Shown here piece by piece: positions 33,449 through 44,017 of a DNA stretch of 64,000 nt; position 1 is the first letter of the stretch, and every line of letters starts with the position of its first letter. The stretch is taken from NCBI GenBank assembly GCA_024663395.1, contig JANFAH010000045.1, forward strand, positions 124,001 to 188,000, read 5' to 3'. This DNA is from Pisolithus tinctorius (lineage: Eukaryota; Basidiomycota; Agaricomycetes; Boletales; Pisolithaceae). A model generated the notes under the pieces. The model saw only the letters and a list, made by a program, of their open reading frames with translations. It was not told the origin of the DNA and did no database searches. Made by a program: the position numbers and the translations under genes.

Positions 33449-33974
33449 TGTCAAGTATGGGATGTCTGGGTTGAGGCCAGACCGGAGACTGAAGCAGGCA
33501 CAAGACCAAGGGGTCGGGATCAGAAGGGGAGTCGAAGGTACAGATGATCAGACTGATTGGACTTAGTGACTGAGGGTACAGCGCTATTCCCTTGCATGGG
33601 TCTCAGTCTGAGTCCAAGGCCGAGACAGAGTTATCAGAGGTAACTTAGTTGATTTCAGACTGAGGTCTACAGGCCAAGTATCTACGAGCTTATATACTAG
33701 CAACAACTATAGTACAGAGACCAGTAATGCTGGTCTCGCAAGGATTGCTAAGACGATTGGTAAGACAAGGATTACTAACATATGACTAAGGTAGTGGAGA
33801 CTGGGACAGAGTGGACCGGGGACAAGACCAGGCGAGGACTTAACCGAAATGACATGCACTGCAAAGCAGTGCTTACTGCGCTAGACCAACTGGGGACATG
33901 GGGTTGGCAAGGCCGAGGCCAGACTAAGTGAGTGCGAGACCGAGTCCGGCCAGGGTCGAGACAAGGCTATGACA
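33449..33974 (+). mobile_element. Solo LTR of family C, copy 2, inside element B copy 2
   Basis: The 526-bp insert starts TGTCAAGTATGG and ends GGCTATGACA, with a perfect 5-bp duplication ACCTG (33444-33448 and 33975-33979). The empty site GGAGCACCTGCCATTGAA is present in element B copy 1 at about 10616. Confidence 0.92.
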
Positions 33975-34150
33975 ACCTGCCATTGAAATTCCCCCACACT
34001 AGATCTTTTCTGCACTCCAGGTTCTGCAGAGGTACACCACCACTCACACTTTATTTGTCTTTGGTGTTGGATTTGTTTGGTTTATACCAGCTTTCCACAC
34101 TTTGACTCACACCAATATGATTGCATGCAATTCGATTTTCCTGACCATGT

Positions 34151-35576
34151 GATAAGATAAGTTCAAAGATGGTCACTGATTGCAGTACAGAATGATATGA
34201 GAGTCACTAGTCACAAATGACACTGAGCCTGATGACTAATATTGGTAATGCTTGGCACCTCATGGTTCTTCATGGTGTCTGACCAGCTGTAATGATACTG
34301 TACCATGATTTTGGTAACTAGTGATATGGAGGTCAGATACTACTCACTACCACTGTCCAGGCTACTGATGAGGGAAAATGTACAAAAAAGCAATCAGGGT
34401 GCAGTAGTGCACAGTCGTTCTAGCCCCCACCAACCCACCTACCTCTCCACAGATGCTGACAGAGCCAGACCCCAGCTCAGATGATGAGAGTGACTGATGA
34501 TCTGGAAGCTGAGACATGTTGATGACATAAGTGTCACATGACCAGAAATGGAAAGGGGGCAGCTTGAGATGTAACAGGCAAGTCCAACACCCTGCCATGC
34601 AGACCAATCTGTTGGAGGAGGGCAGAGATGGAGGCAACCCTTCAGGTGAGAGAGCAGAGACTGGGGGCTGAGCAGAGATGATTGGAAGGGTGGATGAAGG
34701 AAGTGATGTGACTCCACAGAGCTCCATAGACAAGTGGGATGGTCAAAGCCAGGCAGACCTTGGCTGGAAGAGCTTGAGAAAGTGTTGGAAGAGGGAAGAG
34801 GAAGTTTCCAGGGTACAGAGAAGGGTGGAGACAGTACCAGGGGTGACACCAATGTGATAGCCATGAGAGGGACCCAATATAGGGTTGGAAGGTGGTGGCT
34901 GACAGATCTAGAGGCTGCCAGAGGGTGGTGAAAAGCCTTGGGGGGCAGTTGAATAGGCGCAGGGGGCTCTCAGCGGCAGGTAGATGTGATAGATATGAGA
35001 ACCACTCAAGGAGCTGGCAGTCCTTTCTCACCCTCTAACTCCCTCACATGTGCATCCCCTCCTGAAATGAGAGAGCGAACCAGAAATTTCACCTACAGTG
35101 ACACCAATGACATAACCACCACACCACCCCATAGAGTATAAACTAATATGTACTGAAGCGTACCACACAGACCACCAAGGACATCAACACAAAGGCACCA
35201 CAAATGATAACAGACCTCAAAACAAAAAGATCCAGGACTCAACTCACCACAAACCCACAGAATGCCATCAATCCTCACGACCGACGGAACATACACAAAA
35301 AGCAGCAATCAAAAGACCCAGAAACAAAAAAGGGAGACTGAAGCGAAATGAAGCTGAAGCAAAAGGAACAAAATCGGGACCGAGCCAACACCATGCATGG
35401 GAGGCGAAGGCAACCGAACAAGAAGTAAAATACGAGCCACACAAACCCTTCACCACAGGAAAGAAACGGACAAAAAAAGGACAGAAAAAATGGAGAATGA
35501 TGCAATGTGAGTAACGCAATGCAGGAGGAAATGAACCATAGCTAACCCCGAGAGAAGCAATACCGGAGGATATGTA
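34151..35576. other. Non-coding or decayed stretch
   Basis: No convincing coding content. A short plus-strand piece after an acceptor-like ctctccacag (34454) reads LTEPDPSSDDESD-stop and could be the last exon of the interrupted gene. Minus-strand ORFs at 34362-35031 and 35093-35519 are Leu/Phe/Ser-rich readings of antisense and were not accepted. From about 35040 CpG frequency rises into the next gene. Confidence 0.4.
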
Positions 35577-38500
35577 GTGGGAGAACTACCAGAGGAGCTA
35601 CAAGCAGAAGACGGGATATTCCAAGAGGAGTTGCAGCATGCAATCGCATACAAGCGGAATCCCTCGAGTCGAATGATCGAAAGCTTCCACAGAAGCCCAG
35701 TGAAGACAGTCCCTCTCTCTACGATGCACAAGCAATATGACGAAAAGCGCGAGATCCAAGCATTGCGGTGCCTCACAAGAAGACAAAAGGTGAACATAGA
35801 TGACGAATATGTTCACAGAGGCGACGACCCCAACCTAGCCTGGGGAGCCACAAAACACTTCCTAGATCTGATGTTAATAGTCTGTGGCCGACCAGGACTG
35901 GATGCCGCACTCCCAAAAGATGAGACTGACCCGAGCTACACATTCAAACTAGACCTACACCAACGCCAGCGGAAATGGCGAGCGAATCATTGCGAACTTG
36001 GGTTTGATCCAGCAGGACGACTCCTTTACATCGGGACATATCAACAAGAAGAGATATGGCTAGCGATGGTACCAAGGACGTTCACCGATGAGAATGCGAA
36101 TGACAGGGAAGACGAAAACATCAACATGACACACCTGGATACGCCAAGCACAGTGATGGACGAGGACCATTTCTGCATGTTGGTCACATTCCTTGCACAG
36201 GCGATGGGGAGAGACGGATACAAAGACATATATTTTCGAGGAGAGAGATACCCAAATGGGCTTACGGTGAAGGAGCTGCAGAAAACGACAAACCTATTGT
36301 GAGTGTTGCACCCAATCAGACGCAAACACATCTGCAACCCCCCCACGTAATTGCAAATGCGAAAACCACGCAAATGCGCAGGAGGCGGGCGAGCGGGAAA
36401 CATGGATGACCAGAACTGACGAGCATCACCTCAGGGGAAATGAGCCGAAGGATAAGAACATCCACGAAATGACATACCGCCAAGTCCGCAATCTCAGTCG
36501 TCGAATGCGTGAAGACTTCCATGATTTCATGGCAAATGTGCCAGATGAATGGCTCGAGGACAGATATATGGTAGACAACGTACCAATCACGATTGCGTTG
36601 CGATATGGACAGAACCAGGAAATTTGCAGGGATGGGCAGCTGGAGGAAGAAGCAGCCCACTGGCACCGACTGCACAGATATCACCACGTGAGGACCATGA
36701 CTGTTGCATTGGCCACACATATCCAGTACGTGGTATCACAAGTCACATTTGCTGACATTGATCAAACTCCCAGATGCGTTCCTGTGGCAGAATGGGTGGA
36801 CATTGAAACGGAGGATATCATTGAGAGGCATGGGGATGAGATATATGACTCCCCCCTCCATGACACACGGCATGAGGTCAACCTACACGAGCTTGATCTA
36901 CTGGATGACACTGGAAACGAACAAAATATCTATGATAAGGACGGATATCGGATACCCCGGCGGGAAGCAAATATAGAAGTGGGGTCATCAACGGCTGGAA
37001 TGCTATTCAAGTTGCGAAACTTGCACCGATTGTTTGAGGATTGGCCTGGTGACGATGACCCAGAGGCGCTTTTTGGAGGCGAAACCACCCCTCACTACCT
37101 GTATCCGATCGGATGTCTGCATGACATAGGGCAGTTTCAAGCACGAGGTGTTCTCACATCATTTGCCCCGCTCATTCGCAGGATCAACCAAACCCTGCCA
37201 ATCAGAGATGATGGGATACAGAACGTGGTGATCGTCCCAGTGTCCTCACAAGGCTACAATGCATATGTGCATCGGGTGCGGTCACAGGGACGGTTCCATG
37301 ATGTACAGAGGGGTATGATGACAGCTGCATTCACAGGAAGCCACATGAGCGGTGGAGCAAACAGCCACAGGGCTGCATACCTGAGGGGGCTGTGTGATAT
37401 CGCTCTACCCTTTGACCGTTACCATGAAAAAATCAGCGAATCGGATTTTGATCAGTCTCTGCGGATGGAGAACGTGTTCACAATCAAGGTGAACAGGCTA
37501 CAGAAGGAGGCAAGGAACGGATGGTCAGTGTCTCCTGGAATGAGGGCGAGCAAGAGTGTAACATCACATGCAGGAACATGTATGTCCACCTCATCAAGCC
37601 CTTGACACGGATGTGGGCACACCCAACAGTGCTTGAGTCGATAAAGCAGAATGTGGTGTTATTCAAACAAGATGTAAGTCACATCACAGCATTCACTGGA
37701 CAGAACATAAGACACACGATGCACAGGTACTCCCACATGTCGTGGAATGGACCACATATGGATTGTGCAGCATGTTGCGTCATCTATGGAAACGATATAA
37801 CCGAGAATTGCAGCATGGAAGACATGTCCCACACTATGTTGTGGAGATTACAGCAGCACTTGAGAGGGCGCTCAACTTTGCACACACTGGGAATGCAAGA
37901 GTGCTCTCCAGGGGTGTCATGGAACCCCTCTGGTTATTGATGTCCATGATGTTAGATGGCATTCCGAGTATTTCGCCGATCATATCACTTGATTTTGCAC
38001 AAGGAATATCCATCGCATTCAACAGAAGCGATTGGCCAACCTGCACGAGGACTGGATACCCCGAGACATGCAGTGGCCGATCGATCACATACAATTATGG
38101 TGGTGAGGAACTGCTTGTGAGCTTATACCAAACAAACACCACTCTATGACATGCTGATGCTCCACCCCTGGCAGCCCTACCGGGCAACATTCCACATCCT
38201 GCATGCACAATATACCCTACCCCCAACATTTGAAGCGACCCAGAGGGACCATGCCACCCGAATGTGTTCATATCTCTTCAACATAGCCTTGCAGGTGCAT
38301 GAAGACGACATCCGCAACCTTGTCAAGGAAGGAGTCACACAGTCTACACAGCGACACAACAGTCTCAAGACCGAGAGACTGGTTGCACTCGAGAACTGGC
38401 TGTCGATCAAGGACAAACCACTAGGATATGGCAACTCTGCGTATACGCATTTGGTGCGAGCAATCTGCAAGGAGTCGCACATGTTGATCCACGGCCTCCC

Positions 38501-39756
38501 CATGTCTGCCCAGAACCCGCAATCCGTGTCATGGTTTGCAGAAACCCTGATCTCCTCAGCGGACTCGAGTTCATGCTCAACCCATGCACCATTTATAGCT
38601 GGAGGTGGAGGCTTACACGTGATGCGAGCAGCCCTTGGAGAAGCGCGGAAGTATCTTGAACATGACACTGATTCCAATCACAATGATATAATTGCTATCA
38701 TTGTGAAAGTCGCAAACAAGAGGCAAATCATGAATATTCCATGGTCTCCAGACAGAACAGGCGGACGAGGACGACCCCAATCGAATGTTGTACATGACGT
38801 ATGGATCAACTTAGGAAAACCATCCATCGGACAGGAGAATCGAACCCAATTCCTAGCACCCTCGGAGCGACGCGATCACGCAGCATCACAAAGCGCTATC
38901 GCTGCGGCAACATCAGATAGTCGTGCCCCCTGGAGTATAGACAACACCTCTATCCAAGACCTACACCAGATTTTGAACCACGAAAACCTCCCAATCGAAT
39001 GGGATATTTCCCATGTTGCACTCTCAAATTGCCAGGAGTATGTGAAGGAGACATACCATTGGGTTGAGGAACATTACAACGGCTCCAAACCCGCACACCA
39101 AACAGCCATACTCCTCGCGATCATCTTCTCCTCAATCCTCCCAAATATCATGCATCACAAATGTCCAGAACACCTGCGCATATCATCTTCCCAGTCCACA
39201 ATCACACATGCAGTGCGAACTTCTCCCTGGCAGGCCCCCCCTCCTGGACGAAAAGGATTTTCTGACCGCAATCCCTTCATCGTAATGATGTCCACATTCA
39301 TCATTGCAATGTATGAGCCAGAGTCCCCTCTCCGACAGTATATCCGCACACACAACGGGGCACTTGGGGCATCTTGGACAGACAAACATGGTGGGATGTC
39401 TCTCATCTCAGCTCCACCCAGCTAACATTAGTGTAGGCGCAAAAGGCATCAAACCATTTAATCTCGTCCGCCTTGGGATCGCTATTGCCCACAACACCAG
39501 CATATACACATCCCCAAAATATGCATCAGCATGGTCAACACTGTCCCCTGTAGAACTTTCAAGATATCACAACATTCTGATCCACAATCTAAGGGATCTT
39601 CCATATGGTCCTCATACTGCGTTGGTCTCCATTTTGGGTGAGGAGATGGCAGATCAACTTGCACTTGCAAACCATGTAAAGGGTCGAGGACTCACCAAAA
39701 GACCTTCAGCTGCTTCGACATCAGTGGGTGTGTCAAAAAAGATGAGAGTGGTGTGA
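35577..39756 (+). CDS. Large uncharacterised protein (about 1300 residues), CpG-rich gene
   Basis: A chain of long open blocks on one strand: 35577-36302, 36382-37605, 37600-37674, 37728-38116, 38175-39400 and about 39422-39756. Introns with good borders and frame are GTAAGTCACA to GATGCACAG (37675-37727, joining FKQD to VLPHVVEW) and GTGAGCTTAT to CCTGGCAG (38117-38174, joining EELL to PYRATFHIL). A GTGAGTGTTG donor lies at 36299, but its exact acceptor is not solved in frame, and there is a frame change near 37520. Landmarks are DIYFRGERYPNGLTVKELQK, MTAAFTGSHMSGGANSHRAA and SYLFNIALQVHEDDIRNLVK; the C-terminus is basic (SKKMRVV). No signal peptide, transmembrane run or known catalytic motif was seen. 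The initiator is uncertain (first in-frame ATG is 35673). It could be a lineage-specific host family or an unrecognised transposon protein. Confidence 0.55.
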
Positions 39757-40200
39757 TATATAATACCAGTCTGTACCGTAGTTTAATGCACGGGTGGATT
39801 ACACGCATATGCGCCAATGGGGCATCTGCGGTATAATGGACACCATCAATTGCATTTAACATGTTTGTTTGTTGTGTTCGATCTGCTGTTATTGAAATAT
39901 TCCCGCACTTCCGCTTCAGGCGCACATGCGTGACTTCGTTCCAGTCTGTGGTTGTGTGGTACATGTGGCAATAGTTGTTGTGTTGTATGATGGGCATGTT
40001 GTTGGTTAATATTCCTGCACTTCCGCTTCAAGCGGTTGTGCGTGTGTTCACCCTGTTTTGTAACCTGTACCTTGACCTAACCTGACCTCATTTAAATTAT
40101 GTCCTGTAAAATTACTTGCTAGTCATCTTGCATCCAGACATCCAGATAAGCAACCGGTCGCTTATTTTTTTCACTTAGGGTGGCTGTGCATTTCCTTATA
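39757..40200. repeat. 3' flank of the large gene with a direct repeat
   Basis: ATTCCCGCACTTCCGCTTCA (about 39899) recurs as ATTCCTGCACTTCCGCTTCA (about 40010), each followed by a GCG-rich NNNGTGCGTG tail, about 111 bp apart. No inverted partner was found upstream of the gene, so they are not shown to be transposon ends. Confidence 0.5.
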
Positions 40201-40204
40201 TGGT

Positions 40205-40595
40205 GGTTCCCCTCAGTGGCTGTGAGCTTGCCTTCAGTGGCTGTGCAGGTTGCATGCAGTGGCTGTGTTGGTTGCATTCAGTGGCTGTGTTGGTTGCATT
40301 CACTCACTCAGAGGTTGCATGCAGTGGCTGTGTAGGTTGCATGCAGTGGCTGTGAGGTTGCATGCAGTGGCTGTGAAGGTTGCATGCATGCAACTTCCTT
40401 ATATGGTGGTTGCATTCAGTGGCTGTGTAGGTTGCATTCACTCACTCAGAGGTTGCATGCAGTGGCTGTGTAGGTTGCATGCAGTGGCTGTGAGGTTGCA
40501 TGCATGCAACCTTCCATAAAAGGCAGGTTGCATTCAGTGGCTGTGCAGGTTGCATGCATGCAACCTTCCATATAAGGCAGGTTGCATGCGGAGGC
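40205..40595. repeat. Minisatellite of GGTTGCATGCAGTGGCTGTG units with palindromes
   Basis: About 15 units of roughly 21 bp (ggttgcatgcagtggctgtg and ggttgcattcagtggctgtg) are arranged in a higher-order repeat that also contains cactcactcagaggttgcat twice. An 18-bp perfect palindrome GGTTGCATGCATGCAACC recurs (about 40494 and 40547), so single strands can fold. The plus-strand ORF through it is a product of the repeat. Confidence 0.85.
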
Positions 40596-40611
40596 GAGGG
40601 TGGAGTCCGGA

Positions 40612-40912
40612 AAGCATATTATTAGTTTATATACCAGAAGTAACTATAGTACGGAGACTGGTAATGCCGGTCTCGCAAAGATTGCTAAGACGATTGGTAA
40701 GGCAAGTATTTAGTAATGCATGACTAAGGTAACGGAGACCGGGACAGGTGGACCGGGGACAGGACCGGGGACAGGACCTAACCGAAATGACAGACACTGC
40801 AAAGCAGTGTCTACCGCACTAGACCAACTGGAGATGCGGGACAGGCGAGGCCGATGCCAGACTAAATGAGTGCGAGGCCGAGTCCAGCCAGGGTTGAGAC
40901 ATGGCTATGACA
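40612..40912 (+). mobile_element. LTR C, copy 3, 5'-truncated
   Basis: From agtttatataccag (about 40624) to GGCTATGACA (40912) it matches the last 300 bp of the other two C LTRs. Its right end joins directly onto element B copy 3, so C was inserted in B and the other side was lost or replaced by the minisatellite. Confidence 0.8.
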
Positions 40913-42252
40913 GTACAGTGATTTATATACAGTACAGGGGCGTTGCCTATGGAAAACAAGGTGCAAACACTTGGTAAGTGATTGGTAACTGATGAGTAAG
41001 GAATGTAAGCAGTGGGTAATCGTCTTAGAAAGCATTGGTGAGCATTGGTAAGGATAAGTAAGCCAAAAAGCGAAGAATCAGTAAGCAAGGGCAAAAGATT
41101 GGTAAGTATTGGCAATAGGTGAGTCAAAGACAGTCAGAATGTCAAAGTATGAGTCAAGTAATGTCAGAAACTGGGAAAGCGCACTGGAATCGCATTAGGG
41201 GGAGGCTGTGCATGTCACATCTCAAAGAGATCGTTTCTGGGCCAAAGTGGGATGACAGAGAGGCAGCGCTGATCTGATGCCGATATAGTACATCCAAAAG
41301 CGGACAGGGTGAGTCAGATGTCAACAGGGGTCAAGCTTTGGGGGTCTGTGGGGTGACAGGAGCATAAGGGATTGCAACTTTCCCCCCTTACTGTCCTCTC
41401 AGTGAAGCAAATAAAAACTTCATGAATGAGGCTCTGTTGGAAGAGAGGATGAAGGGGGAGCGTCTTCTGCTGTATCTTGCAATAAGGAGGCAAGATGTGC
41501 ATCATACTCGTCATGGATGCGATCAGGGAGAGTGGAGAACAGTAGATTATACTGTAGCTGTCGCAATTTTGGAAGAATGATGGACGAGACTGGTATGAAG
41601 ATGTTGCAGGGAGCAGGGAGGAAGGATCCATATGCTTCTTGGACTGGAGAGACTGAAACGACCACATAAGACCTTTCCAAGCAAATGACAGACCTGAGGC
41701 GACCAAAGAATGTCCTCCTAGAGGTCATACTGACAAAAAGAACACGCTGTCCAAGCTGGATGGGCTGAGAGGGGGCAGACGAGGGTGGGATGTACCAGGA
41801 TGCTTCAGGATGGAAGCTAGTAGGAACTCCTGGTAGATATATGTAGCCATGGTCCCTAGCAAAGGGGACAAGCAAAATGATTGATGTGGAGGCGGCCATA
41901 TCAGAAGAATTAGCGAAATGAGCGTCTTTTGGAGGGAGTGCTGTAGAAACGTGTGGAGTGCGCAAATCCTTTCCAATCTTGGAAGGTAGGATCGCGTGGC
42001 TGAGCACTACAAGCGAGTGTGGGAATGGTTTCAGTGTCTGCAGAATTGGCGGAGATACGTCGAAAACCGGAATGCCGTACACAGGCGCTTAACTCGCTTC
42101 CTCCTTTTTCTTTGGCATTGACAACTCGTCCTCGTGCGAGGGATGACTGCCGACATTTCTGGCTGTCCTTCTTCGCATGAGGGCTATGGTCTTCATCTCC
42201 ATTCATCAGCTACATCCATGTCCACCTCACCAAACACCTTTGGTGTGTGACA
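40913..42252 (-). mobile_element. Element B, copy 3 (minus strand, 3' part missing)
   Basis: On the minus strand it starts TGTCACACACCAAAGG at 42252 and runs past the ORF to a TATA-like tgtatataaatc (about 40936-40925), then stops at LTR C. It keeps more CpG than copies 1 and 2 and has the intact ORF, so it is the least decayed copy. Confidence 0.75.
41420..42082 (-). CDS. Conserved ORF of element B, copy 3 (open)
   Basis: 220 codons open, reading VYGIPVFDVSPPILQTL... to ...LPTEPHS. The listed first codon is GTG; a TAA lies three codons upstream, so translation would need an upstream exon. A second frame just upstream (42206-41910) reads NGDEDHSPHAKKDSQKCRQS and could be that exon. Conserved with copies 1 and 2 at TSRRTFFGRLRSV, LERSYV, YGSFLPAPC, LRQLQYNLL and IHDEYD. 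Predicted composition is globular, with no transmembrane segment. Not recognised. Confidence 0.5.
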   Translation of the reverse strand: MYGIPVFDVSPPILQTLKPFPHSLVVLSHAILPSKIGKDLRTPHVSTALPPKDAHFANSSDMAASTSIILLVPFARDHGYIYLPGVPTSFHPEASWYIPPSSAPSQPIQLGQRVLFVSMTSRRTFFGRLRSVICLERSYVVVSVSPVQEAYGSFLPAPCNIFIPVSSIILPKLRQLQYNLLFSTLPDRIHDEYDAHLASLLQDTAEDAPPSSSLPTEPHS

Positions 42253-42259
42253 GCACCCA

Positions 42260-43530
42260 TCCATGGGTTGCAACAGTGTCTGGAATTTAACCGTCAGGCC
42301 TGCTCATAAGTTGCAACACATGCGACATTGCTTTTATGGGCCCGACCGTTTGTTCCGACAGTACCATGTATTCCCAGGATGGGCCTGCCCATTAGTTTCG
42401 ACGGGTTCAACATTCTTTGGACAGGCCCATCCATGTATTTTCACAGCACCCACCCTGCATGTGATGGGCCTGCCAATAGGTTTGATGGATGCAATATCCT
42501 TTCAATGGGCCCATCCACACCTTATTACAGCACCCATCCTGCATACAACAGGCCTGCCCATTAGCTTCAATGGGTTCAACATACCCTCGTCGGGCCCATC
42601 CATTTGTTGTCGCAGCATCCACCCCCGAAATGACAGGCCCGCCCATATGTTGGGACAGATGCGATATCTTCTGGATGGGCCTACCCATCAGTTTCTACGG
42701 GTTCAAAGTTTCTTGGATGGGCCAGCCCATGGGTTGGGACGCCCTCTACTTTGATGATGACAGGCCCGTGCATTAGGTGCCATGGGGCGGCACATCCTGC
42801 CACCAGCCTGCCCAGGCCTGCACATACGTTGTAATATACTTGTCACGGGCCTGCTCATTTGCTGCTGTCACTCTAGGCCTCCGGGCCTCTTCATATGTTG
42901 TGACTTAATTAATTTGACGGGCCTGCATCGGGCTCTATGTGAGTAATGGTAATTTGGCGCACAGGCTACCCATGTGTTGTGACTAAGCTGACTACATGGG
43001 GTCAACACAAGTCTGACAGCAGTCGGAGCAGAGATAGTTCGCAACCAACAGAAGTTGGGCAGAGTTGGTGTGGAGTGAGCAGATGACTGGCAGAAAAGGT
43101 TGTGGAGTGAGCAAAGACTTATGATGAATGCACGGTTATGACATGTTGCAACACCATAAATGATATTCCTCCTGGGCCCATCCTTATGTTGTGACCCTCT
43201 CCATGTTATGATAGGCAGGCCCACCTTGATGTTGCAACAGGGGTGTAACCTACCAGGATGGGCCCACCCATGTCTTACAGCAGCTCAGTATTCTTAATTG
43301 GTCACAGGCCCATCTAAATGTTTCAACATCCTTACCCACCACGGGCCCTCCCATATGTTGTGGTAATGCACTTACAGGCCCATACATATGTTGCTCACAC
43401 TTTAGTCCCTCAGGCCTGTCCATGTGTACTGGCTAATCTATTTAGGTGGGCCCATCTCAGGGTCTATATAAGTGTTGGTGTTTTGGTGCACAGGCTGCCC
43501 ATGTGTTGTGACTAAATGGACTACATGGGG
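42260..43530. repeat. GGCCCATCCATNNGTTG-type degenerate tandem repeat
   Basis: The motif GGGCCY-NNCCAT-NNGTTG recurs about every 50-65 bp more than 15 times, with gggttcaa and cagcacccatcctgcat spacers. A longer duplication is also present: cccatgtgttgtgactaa...ctacatggggtca occurs at about 42970 and 43500, preceded by related 80-bp blocks (offset about 530 bp). The plus-strand ORF at 42263-42754 follows the repeat and is not accepted as a gene. Confidence 0.8.
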
Positions 43531-43540
43531 TCAGATTTTA

Positions 43541-43708
43541 ATGTAGTACAAAATGTAAAGACTGCACTTGAGAATTAATTTGACAATTTTTCAAAGGCAA
43601 AACTTGAAATATTGGCAAACATTGAGGCATTCACAAAAACTTGAAGTATTGCCATTGAAGAATTGTCAAATTAATTTTCAGGTGCAGTCTTTACATTTTC
43701 TACTACAT
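43541..43708. mobile_element. MITE with about 60-bp terminal inverted repeats, PIF/Harbinger-like
   Basis: The left arm ATGTAGTACAAAATGTAAAG... and the reverse complement of the right arm ATGTAGTAGAAAATGTAAAG... match over about 62 bp with about six mismatches. The element is 168 bp and AT-rich. TTA flanks both sides (43538-43540 and 43709-43711), the 3-bp TWA target typical of PIF/Harbinger. It has no coding capacity. Confidence 0.85.
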
Positions 43709-43711
43709 TTA

Positions 43712-44017
43712 AACCTGTGCTTAACTCTCCAAAATCTGTTGTGAGTGTTAGAAGAGCTACATCGACGAAGCCGCGGCCAAAAGCAGTGCAAAGAACAGTG
43801 CCGGTGTGAACCAAAAGCAATTGCAACAACGGCACTGGTGCACGGAGGTCACATAGGGAGACACCGACGCCACTACCTGCAAATTATGTGGCACACGTGT
43901 CTTGCTTTCCGTACTCACATATATCTCCTTGAGGTCTTGCACATGCAGCATACATTTATACAGGTAACAATGGTGATACAGCCAAATTCTATGTTACGGT
44001 GGGAAGCCTGGCATTTA
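43712..44017. other. Intergenic, downstream of FunK1
   Basis: CpG rises sharply here, marking the boundary between repeats and host genes. No gene was recognised. Confidence 0.5.

Larger units (their letters stand above)
32506..34111 (+). mobile_element. Element B, copy 2 (deleted, with nested LTR C)
   Basis: Starts TGTCACACACC and ends TTTGACTCACA like copy 1. Flanks are accat (left) and accaa (right), an imperfect duplication. About 85 bp of the ORF end and several hundred bp including the TATA region are missing compared with copy 1. LTR C is inserted at 33449-33974. Confidence 0.75.
31213..34150 (+). pseudogene. Spliced unknown gene, interrupted by element B copy 2
   Basis: Exons can be followed through four short introns with good borders: GTGAGTCTCC (31461) to TTGTCAG; GTGAGTGTTC to TTTTGTAG (about 31647-31692); GTAAGTTAAC to GTAACAG (about 31931-31976); and GTATAGTTGG to TGTTAG (about 32089-32134). 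Coding islands are LLEGNSEFIAAFMTEPLSPE, ATSELLTAVNNYHHGRKAA, CADLATQLKLTIILHDHMPD, GEKVLIVPADNTWYVVKEHA and SILGIMSLTWNFLTAVLPKE. The last exon before the insert reads YELELPNGTLSWNTAD. After element B (34112) it continues QYDCMQFDFPDHV, then a donor-like GTGATAAG. I do not recognise the family. In-frame stops outside introns are few, so decay may be recent or caused by the insertion. Confidence 0.5.

Noticed and set aside
34362..35519. Minus-strand ORFs up to 141 codons
   Set aside because: Low-complexity Leu/Ser/Phe-rich readings without motifs; overlapping frames are equally open.
40250..40519. 89-codon ORF rich in His/Ala/Val/Cys
   Set aside because: It follows the 21-bp minisatellite period exactly; an open frame is expected from a repeat whose length is a multiple of three.
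40205..40595. CRISPR-like array of short repeats
   Set aside because: Units are tandem without unique spacers, in a eukaryotic genome.
42263..42754. 163-codon ORF
   Set aside because: Open because of the degenerate GGCCCA tandem repeat; no splice context and all three plus-strand frames show similar repeated peptides.
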